Of a stretch of 64,000 bases of DNA, positions 53,201 to 64,000 are shown one piece after another. Numbering within the stretch: position 1 is the first letter of the stretch; each line of letters begins with the position of its first letter. The notes beneath the pieces were generated by a model that saw nothing but the letters and a program-made list of their open reading frames with translations, was not told the DNA's origin and did no database searches. Origin of the DNA: an uncultured Bacteroidia bacterium (lineage in GTDB: Bacteria > Bacteroidota > Bacteroidia > Bacteroidales > UBA932); the NCBI GenBank assembly GCA_902761655.1, contig CACWLD010000001.1, positions 1-64,000 on the forward strand, written 5' to 3'. A program made the position numbers and the translations under genes.

Positions 53201-54033
53201 AGCAGTACAGCCTTGCCCTCGCCTCCGGCGCCGTGCTCCTTGAGCCCGGTGACTATGAGATTTCCTCTGAGGATATGCCGGGATGGCTCGTGGCTAGCGA
53301 AGGCCAGCTCACCATCGCCCTTGACATTGAGGTGACCCCTGAGCTCAAGGCAGAGGGTGTAGCCCGCGAACTCATCAACAGGATCCAGAACATCCGCAAG
53401 GATTCCGGATTTGAAGTTACGGACAAAGTATCCGTGGAGATCTATGCAGGCGACGAGAACTTCGCCCAGATAGAATCTTCACTTGCAACATATAAGGACT
53501 ATCTCGCATCCCAGACTTTGGCAGTGTCAGTAGAAATGCTTACCTTGGACAAGGCAGACGACAAGGCTGTGGAGGTAGAGTGGGGCGATGAGCCTATAAA
53601 GATAAAAGTAACCAAGCAACAGATTAATACTATGGCAGAAGAGAACAAAACCCGCTACACGGACGAGGAGCTTGCCGAATTCAAGGCAATAATCCTTGAG
53701 AAGCTGGACAAGGCCAAACAGGAGTACAACACCCTGCGACAGGTTGTTATGCACAATGGCAGCAATGACATCGAGGACACCTCACCTTCTTTCAAGACAG
53801 TTGAGGACGACGGTGCCAACCAGCTTTCAAAGGAAGAGGCCAGCCAGCTGGCCCAGCGCCAGTACAAGTTCATCCAGAACCTTGAGGCTGCGCTTGTCAG
53901 GATTGAGAACAAGACTTACGGCATCTGCCGTGAGACCGGCAAACTTATACCAAAGGAAAGACTTCGCCTTGTACCTCACGCAACCCTCACAGTTGAGGCT
54001 AAGGAAAAGCTCGCCAGAACAGGAAAGAAGTAG
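50260..54033 (+). CDS. ileS: Isoleucyl-tRNA synthetase fused to DksA/TraR-like domain
   Basis: A 1,257-residue reading frame. Residues 1-1124 are a complete class I IleRS of the eukaryote-like type: HIGH motif in 'NGMPGIHHV' (H57-H58), 'DTHGLPVE', editing domain, and KMSKR at K661. Residues 1125-1257 (from the ATG at 53632) are a complete DksA/TraR-like protein: acidic coiled-coil start and 'TYGICRETGKLIPKERLRLVPHATL'. In related genomes these are two adjacent genes. Here no stop separates them: codons CAA (53617) and CAG (53620) sit where a stop is expected and are one transition from TAA and TAG. The internal ATG may still give free DksA-like protein. Confidence 0.93.
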   Translation: MTFKEYKGLDLVSTGNEILERWRKNNAFRKSLEVREGAPEFIFFEGPPSANGMPGIHHVMARSIKDAVCRYKTQTGYKVDRRAGWDTHGLPVEIGVEKKLGIHKEDIGTKISVEEYNKTCRSEVMKYTSEWVNMTERVGYWVDMDDPYITYDNRYIETLWYLLKKIYDKGLLYKGYSIQPYSPSDGTGLSSHELNQPGCYKDVTDTTVTCQFKVIGEDELYFLAWTTTPWTLPSNTALCVGPNIDYVKVKSSNPYTGKEATYIVAQALVGAWFNDKIPYEVLPGTYKGSELVGMRYEQLIPWFKPLEGDAFRVISGDYVTTEDGTGIVHIAPTFGADDKKVAANFGVPPMMVVDKDGRNQAQVDREGRFYRLEDMDPAYAATVDPSYAEYSGRFVKNAYDDSLPKDAPTLDIDLCVMLKSQGKAFKIQKHVHSYPHSWRTDKPVLYFPLDAWFIKASAVKDQMVELNKTITWKPESTGTGRFGQWLENIQDWNLSRSRFWGTPLPIWRTEDGKEEKCIGSLKEFYAEIEKAVAAGVMASNPFKDAGFDPEDMSKENYDKIDIHRPYVDNIFLVSDSGRKMTRETDLIDVWFDSGAMPYAQEGLRGLNGGKFGITADFIAEGVDQTRGWFYTLHAIHTMVSGTPAFKRVISNGLVLDKDGNKMSKRLGNAVDPFQQLDKYGPDALRWYMLTNSQPWDNLRYDDAGVDEVRRKFFGTLYNTYSFFALYANVDGFDPAAPQVALSLRPETDRWIISLMNTLISNVRAAYEDYDITLAGRLIQDFVCDHLSNWYVRLNRKRFWGGGLTRDKLAAYQTLYEVLKNIAILSAPIAPFYMDRLYLDLVPDGEESVHYVLMPEADMDLVDKDLEERMALAQKATSMVLALRRKVNIKVRQPLSKLVIPVISDKLRAQLEAVEGIILSEVNVKEAEFLPDTTGIITKKIKPNFKTLGKKYGARMKEIAAAFGSMDQQTISAIQASEAAAEQYSLALASGAVLLEPGDYEISSEDMPGWLVASEGQLTIALDIEVTPELKAEGVARELINRIQNIRKDSGFEVTDKVSVEIYAGDENFAQIESSLATYKDYLASQTLAVSVEMLTLDKADDKAVEVEWGDEPIKIKVTKQQINTMAEENKTRYTDEELAEFKAIILEKLDKAKQEYNTLRQVVMHNGSNDIEDTSPSFKTVEDDGANQLSKEEASQLAQRQYKFIQNLEAALVRIENKTYGICRETGKLIPKERLRLVPHATLTVEAKEKLARTGKK

Positions 54034-54035
54034 CG

Positions 54036-54593
54036 ATGGCATTGTCAAAGGGGAAGAAACTTTTGATAATGGGAGCAGTATTGCTCGTCATTGACCAGGT
54101 GACAAAGATCCTGGTCAAGACCAATATGTCCATAGGAGAGAGTTTTCCCGTGATTGGCCAGTGGTTCAGGATAGCCTTCATTGAGAACGAAGGAATGGCG
54201 TTTGGAATGTCCTTTGGCGGGGAGGTGGGCAAGTATATACTCACTGCTTTCCGCATAATCCTCTCTGGCATCCTTATCTGGTGGGTCCGTGACCTTATCA
54301 AGAAAGACAACCCTATGGGCCTTCTCATTCCCCTGGCCCTTATCACCACCGGAGCCATTGGAAACGTAATTGACTGCGTCTTCTACGGTGTCATCTGGGA
54401 CTACGCCCCTCTTTTCCAGGGCAAGGTTGTGGATATGCTCTACTTCCCGCTCATAGACACCTATATTGGGGGGAAACACATCACATTCTTCGACCCGGTA
54501 TTCAACATTGCGGACAGCTGCGTCACCGTTGGCGCCTTCTGGTTCGTGATCTACTCCCTCTTCCATCCTTCTGTCTTAAAGGAAGATAAATAA
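54036..54593 (+). CDS. lspA: Lipoprotein signal peptidase II
   Basis: A 185-residue membrane protein with about four membrane segments and the two catalytic Asp motifs of signal peptidase II: 'GNVIDCVFYG' and 'VFNIADSCVTVG'. 'NEGMAFGM' is the conserved N-terminal motif. It cleaves prolipoproteins, such as the several lipoproteins encoded in this window. It starts two bases after the ileS fusion gene stop, as in the ileS/dksA/lspA order of other Bacteroidota. The protein is about 20 residues longer than the E. coli enzyme, mainly in the last loop. Confidence 0.95.
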   Translation: MALSKGKKLLIMGAVLLVIDQVTKILVKTNMSIGESFPVIGQWFRIAFIENEGMAFGMSFGGEVGKYILTAFRIILSGILIWWVRDLIKKDNPMGLLIPLALITTGAIGNVIDCVFYGVIWDYAPLFQGKVVDMLYFPLIDTYIGGKHITFFDPVFNIADSCVTVGAFWFVIYSLFHPSVLKEDK

Positions 54594-54595
54594 AC

Positions 54596-54623
54596 AAAAA
54601 CCGGTCATTTGGCCGGTTTTTTT
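54596..54623 (+). terminator. Rho-independent terminator after lspA
   Basis: A nine-base stem (54596-54604 with 54613-54621: AAAAACCGG and CCGGTTTTT) around an eight-base loop, followed by a T tract to 54623. It closes the ileS-lspA transcript. Confidence 0.88.
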
Positions 54624-54649
54624 GTTGTAAATGATTATATTTACGCATA

Positions 54650-60302
<5,653 letters not shown>

Positions 60303-60310
<8 letters not shown>

Positions 60311-61391
60311 TTTTCTTGCCCTCCTTGTATTTAGCCATATTGTCCACAAAAACAGAGAACAGATTTTCAGTATCTACCGGGCCGCTTGATGCCTCAGGAT
60401 GGAACTGAGTGCTGAAGAACGGCTTTGTCCTGTGCCTGATTCCCTCGTTGGTGCCGTCGTTCAGATTAGTGAACATCACCTCCCAGTCTGAGGGAAGGGT
60501 AGCGGGATCTACAGCAAATCCGTGGTTCTGTGAAGTGATGAAGCACTTCTGGGTTCCGGGCACTATCACGGGCTGGTTATGTCCGCGGTGTCCGTATTTC
60601 ATCTTGTATGTCTGCGCTCCGGAAGCAAGGGCCATAAGCTGATGCCCCAGGCAGATGCCCATTATAGGGCGGTCTTCCTTAAGCGCATATTTTAGGTGCT
60701 CTATTACGGGAAGCAGCAGGGCGGGGTTTCCGGGACCGTTGGAAACGAACAGTCCGTCATAGTCCTCGCCCCTGAAATCGTAGTCCCACGGAACCAGGGT
60801 AACCGTTACGTCGTGCTTGAGAAGGCATCTTATGATGTTGTTCTTCATTCCGCAGTCCACCATAAGTACCTTGTAACGGCCGGTTCCAAAGGTCTGGACT
60901 TCCTTGCAGGAGACCTGTTCCACCAGGTTCTCAGTGTCCGGATCGTAGAATCCTGGATCCACGCCGTCGAACACTATCTTGCCCAGCATCGCACCCTTCT
61001 CGCGCAGCTTCTTTGTAAGGGCCCTTGTATCAAGGCCATACAAGCCGGGTACCTCCCAGGCCTTGAGCCACGCTCCCAGGCTGCGCGCGGAGTCCCAGTG
61101 GCTGTAATTCTGGGAATAGTCCGATATGATCAGCCCCGTGCACTGTATCCTGTCGGACTCGAAGAATTTTGACAGCCCGTTTTCCTTCACATCCCCAGGA
61201 ACGCCGTAATTGCCTATCATAGGGTAGGTTGGAATAAGAATCTGCCCTTTGTACGAAGGATCGCTGAGGCTTTCCGGATATCCCGTCATTGCGGTGTAGA
61301 ACACCAGTTCCCCGCTTACGGATTTCTCATATCCGAATGAGAAGGCATCGTAACTGCTGCCGTCAGATAGAATGAGTTTAGCTTTACTCAT
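60303..61391 (-). CDS. carA: Carbamoyl phosphate synthase small subunit
   Basis: A 362-residue protein. N-terminal domain 'FYTAMTGYPESLSDPSYKGQ', class I glutaminase domain with 'FVSNGPGNP', nucleophile Cys in 'MGICLGHQLMALASG' and catalytic His-Glu in 'STQFHPEAS'. It supplies ammonia to CarB. It lies two bases after dapL. Confidence 0.97.
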
Positions 61392-61393
61392 CG

Positions 61394-62593
61394 TTATAGT
61401 GATTTAACCAGTTCAGTCAACTTTTCCATAGCTCGCAGGCTTTTCTCCTTAGTGTTGAAGGCTGTCACCCTGAAATAGCCCTCTCCTCCCTGACCGAAAC
61501 CTGCTCCGGGGGTTACAACCACTCCCGTTTTGTTAAGCAGGAGGTCGAAGAAGTCCCAGGAAGGCATCCCGGCGGGAGTCCGAGCCCATATATAAGGCGA
61601 ATTCTCTCCACCCGTCGGTTCCAGTCCCGCTTTCTGGATGCTGTCCCTGATGACGGAGGCGGTGTCCAGGTAGCCGTCTATGACGGCTTTTACCTGCACC
61701 TTTCCATCGGGGCTGTAAACAGCCTCCGCACCTCTCTGGGAGATGTATGAAGCGCCGTTGAACTTGCAGCTCTGCCTCCTGTCCCACAAATGGTTGAGGG
61801 ATATTTCCTTCCCTTGGGCGGACGGCGCGGTCAGTTTTTCGGGAACAACTGTGAACGCGCATCGGACGCCCGTGAAGCCTGCCGTCTTGGAGAAACTCCT
61901 GAACTCGATGGCACATTGCTTTGCCCCCTCAATTTCGTAGATGGAGTGGGGGATAAGGGGGTTACGGATGAAGGCTTCGTAAGCGGCATCGTAAAAGATT
62001 ATGCTGTGATTGGCCAGGGCGTAATCTACCCAGGCCTTCAGTTTATCCTTTGTTATTACCGCCCCGGTGGGATTGTTGGGGTAGCAGAGGTATATGATGT
62101 CCAGTTTCCGGCCAGGAATGTCCCCTGTGAAACCGTTTCCCGCATTGCAGGGTATAAGCACTATTTCCCGCCCTGCCATTGTGTTGGTGTCCAGGTAAAC
62201 AGGGTATACGGGATCAGTTATTCCTATTACGTTTTCTGCAGAGAAAATATCCCCAATGTTGCCGGTATCGCTCTTGGCTCCGTCGCTGACGAATACCTCC
62301 GATGCCTTGATTCCAAGGCCGGCGTAATCGTTGTCCACTATTGCCTGGCGAAGGAAATCATAACCAGGCTCCGGGCCGTAACCGCGGAATGTCTCGCTGT
62401 GGCCGCATTCTTCCACGGCCTTGTGCATTGCCTGCACTACGGCCGGGACAAGTGGCTGCGTGACATCCCCTATACCCATCCTGATTATCTCTGCCCCGGG
62501 ATTCTTCCCGCTGAAGGCGGAAACCCTTGAGGCAACCTCGGCAAAGAGGTACCTCTGTTCCAGTTTCAGGTAATTGTCGTTTATGAGGCTCAT
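61394..62593 (-). CDS. dapL: LL-diaminopimelate aminotransferase
   Basis: A 399-residue fold-type I PLP enzyme. '[33 protein letters not shown]' features (positions about 15-48), '[13 protein letters not shown]', '[12 protein letters not shown]', and the PLP lysine in '[13 protein letters not shown]' identify DapL. It converts tetrahydrodipicolinate directly to LL-diaminopimelate with glutamate, bypassing the succinylase route. It overlaps dapF by four bases (ATGA), so both are coupled and complete meso-DAP synthesis. Confidence 0.96.
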   Translation of the reverse strand: MSLINDNYLKLEQRYLFAEVASRVSAFSGKNPGAEIIRMGIGDVTQPLVPAVVQAMHKAVEECGHSETFRGYGPEPGYDFLRQAIVDNDYAGLGIKASEVFVSDGAKSDTGNIGDIFSAENVIGITDPVYPVYLDTNTMAGREIVLIPCNAGNGFTGDIPGRKLDIIYLCYPNNPTGAVITKDKLKAWVDYALANHSIIFYDAAYEAFIRNPLIPHSIYEIEGAKQCAIEFRSFSKTAGFTGVRCAFTVVPEKLTAPSAQGKEISLNHLWDRRQSCKFNGASYISQRGAEAVYSPDGKVQVKAVIDGYLDTASVIRDSIQKAGLEPTGGENSPYIWARTPAGMPSWDFFDLLLNKTGVVVTPGAGFGQGGEGYFRVTAFNTKEKSLRAMEKLTELVKSL

Positions 62594-63405
62594 ACTTCCA
62601 CGCTTCCTTCGAATACCGTTACGGCCGGACCGGTCATTACAACCTTCTGGCTGGCCTTGTCACAATCTATGGTCAGGCTTCCGCCGTCCATTACAATTGT
62701 GCAGGGGCCCTGGACCAGGCCGCGCTCCACGGCGGCTGCGGCTGTGGCGCAGGCGCCCGTGCCGCAGGCCATCGTTATCCCGCTGCCTCTCTCCCAGACC
62801 CTCATACGGATGACCCCGGGGGAAACCACCTTGGCGAATTCCACATTGGTCTTGTCCGGGAATGCAGGATCGCATTCTATCACAGGCCCGTATTTGTACA
62901 GGTCAAGCGTGTCCGCATCGTCCTGGAATGTAACATAGTGGGGATTTCCCATACTTACACCCATCCCTTGGAATATGCGGCTGTCTACGGTCATTTCATC
63001 CGGAGCGTCCGTCAAGGAATAGCAGCCCATTTCCACGGCCACGCTGGCTACCATACCATCTTCACCAATGTTCAGGTGCAGCATCTTTATGCCCGAAAGG
63101 GTTTCCAGCGCAATGTCCGTCTTTGAAGTAAGATGCTTGTCATACACATATTTTCCCACGCACCGCGCTCCGTTGCCGCACATCAGGCCTTCGGATCCGT
63201 CGGCGTTGAAGATACGCATACTGAAGTCAGCCACCTTGCTGGTGCCTATCAATATGATTCCGTCCCCGCCAATGCCAAAGTGCCTGTCACTGAGCCTTAC
63301 TGAGAGTGCAGATGGATTGGCGATTGGGAAACGGCCTGCATCTATATAGATGTAGTCGTTTCCCAGCCCTTCCATCTTGGTAAAAAACAAAGTTTTCTGT
63401 CCCAT
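62590..63405 (-). CDS. dapF: Diaminopimelate epimerase
   Basis: A 271-residue protein with both catalytic cysteines: C76 in '[10 protein letters not shown]' and C214 in 'ACGTGACAT'. It turns LL-DAP into meso-DAP for lysine and peptidoglycan. The start at 63405 ([17 protein letters not shown]) is chosen; an in-frame start 33 bases upstream lies inside gltD. The gap to the gltD stop is one base. Confidence 0.96.
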   Translation of the reverse strand: MGQKTLFFTKMEGLGNDYIYIDAGRFPIANPSALSVRLSDRHFGIGGDGIILIGTSKVADFSMRIFNADGSEGLMCGNGARCVGKYVYDKHLTSKTDIALETLSGIKMLHLNIGEDGMVASVAVEMGCYSLTDAPDEMTVDSRIFQGMGVSMGNPHYVTFQDDADTLDLYKYGPVIECDPAFPDKTNVEFAKVVSPGVIRMRVWERGSGITMACGTGACATAAAAVERGLVQGPCTIVMDGGSLTIDCDKASQKVVMTGPAVTVFEGSVEV

Positions 63406-63406
63406 C

Positions 63407-64000
63407 TTACTTTCTATTGAGATAACTGTCAACTTCAATGGCCGTCTGCCGTCCGCTTGCGATGGCCCTTACCACCAGGCTGGCGCCTGATTTGGCATCG
63501 CCGCATAGGAAGACATTGGGGCCGAAGGCAGGATGCTCCGGTTTCAGGAATCCCATTGCCAGAAGCACCATATCGCACTCTATGACTTCTTTTTCTCCCG
63601 TCTTCTCCATCCTGGGGCGTCCCCCGTCAGGGGAAGGCACCCATTCCACGCGTTCCACTTCCACTCCGCAGACGTTGCCTTTGCCATCGTCCAGGAACTT
63701 GTTGGAAGCCAGGCTCCAGCGCCTGGTGCAGCCTTCCTCGTGACTGGTGGAGGTGCGCAGCACCTGAGGCCAGTACGGCCACGGCGTGGCCGGGTTGTAC
63801 CCCTCCGGTGGCTGCGGCATTATCTCTATCTGGGTTACATCAAGTGATTCCTGCCTGTGGCAGGTGCCAATGCAGTCGCTTCCGGTGTCTCCGCCACCAA
63901 TGACAAGCACTTTCCTGCCTTTGGCACTGACAGTCTCTTCTGGGGAGAAGGCCTCTCCCTCAAGGATCCTGTTCTGCTGGGAAAGCATCTCCAGGGCAAA
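63407..64000 (-). CDS. gltD: Glutamate synthase small subunit, C-terminal part (continues beyond window)
   Basis: The last 197 residues of a GltD-type protein. The frame is open through base 64000, so the start lies outside. Visible are the second dinucleotide-binding motif 'VLVIGGGDTGSDCIG', 'PWPYWPQVLRTSTSHEEG', 'DMVLLAMGFLKPE' and the FAD-binding 'FLCGDAKSGASLVVRAIASGR', all typical of GltD. It passes electrons from NAD(P)H to the GltB subunit for glutamate synthesis. It is the first visible gene of the minus-strand nitrogen operon. No signal peptide is expected. Confidence 0.95.
   Translation of the reverse strand, partial: FALEMLSQQNRILEGEAFSPEETVSAKGRKVLVIGGGDTGSDCIGTCHRQESLDVTQIEIMPQPPEGYNPATPWPYWPQVLRTSTSHEEGCTRRWSLASNKFLDDGKGNVCGVEVERVEWVPSPDGGRPRMEKTGEKEVIECDMVLLAMGFLKPEHPAFGPNVFLCGDAKSGASLVVRAIASGRQTAIEVDSYLNRK

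Overview
The window is a densely packed chromosomal stretch from a member of the Bacteroidota, most likely the order Bacteroidales. The evidence is the recurring -7 promoter box TAnnTTTG (often with TTG or TTTG 20 bases upstream), the near absence of Shine-Dalgarno sequences, and typical gene neighbourhoods: serC-serA-DUF1015, ileS/DksA-like/lspA, a branching enzyme-debranching enzyme-GT4-GH57-phosphorylase glycogen cluster, and dapF with LL-diaminopimelate aminotransferase. Lipoproteins and small secreted proteins with N-termini of the MKK type are also frequent. I see no rRNA or tRNA gene, insertion sequence, prophage, integron or CRISPR array, and no gene-free stretch longer than 300 bases. 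The window begins inside one gene and ends inside another.

Layout. 0-3 kb: two tandem deoxynucleoside kinases, a ROK sugar kinase and an FKBP lipoprotein. 3-4.4 kb (minus): miaA behind a pRiA4b-ORF3-like gene. 4.5-14.6 kb (plus): a run of YigZ-like protein, serC, serA, DUF1015, recQ, dnaG and metG. 14.6-18.2 kb: an O-methyltransferase, a Gfo/Idh/MocA oxidoreductase, and a minus-strand group of a secreted protein followed by an M16 peptidase split into two overlapping genes. 18.3-24 kb: dnaX-lptB, a sigma-54-type response regulator without a DNA-binding domain, and a secreted beta-helix protein. 24-28.3 kb: a repeat-rich lipoprotein, an M48 lipoprotein peptidase, cmk, ispH, efp and a DUF4783 protein. 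28.3-37.2 kb (plus): rlmH, a 1,174-residue NtrY-like sensor kinase, engB, prs, der, a lipoprotein-type peptide deformylase, and xseA-xseB. 37.2-46.2 kb: the glycogen cluster. 46.2-50.2 kb: ribF, greA, a HIT protein, a cysteine-less thioredoxin-fold lipoprotein, tsaB and a CvpA-like gene. 50.3-55.5 kb: ileS fused in frame to a DksA/TraR-like domain, lspA and a degenerate HNH protein. 55.5-64 kb (minus): gltD, dapF, dapL, carA, carB and pyrG, with junctions of 10 bases or less.

Functionally the window is mainly housekeeping: replication, translation, nucleotide and amino-acid synthesis, and envelope maintenance. It also holds a complete glycogen turnover module and a glutamate/glutamine-linked nitrogen operon. 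I found no obvious new defence or mobile system. The unusual points are departures within familiar families: the IleRS-DksA fusion, the exported deformylase, the split M16 peptidase, the response regulator lacking its HTH, the short phosphoglycerate dehydrogenase with altered catalytic residues, the redox-dead thioredoxin, the degenerate HNH protein, and promoters that predict very short or absent 5' leaders.
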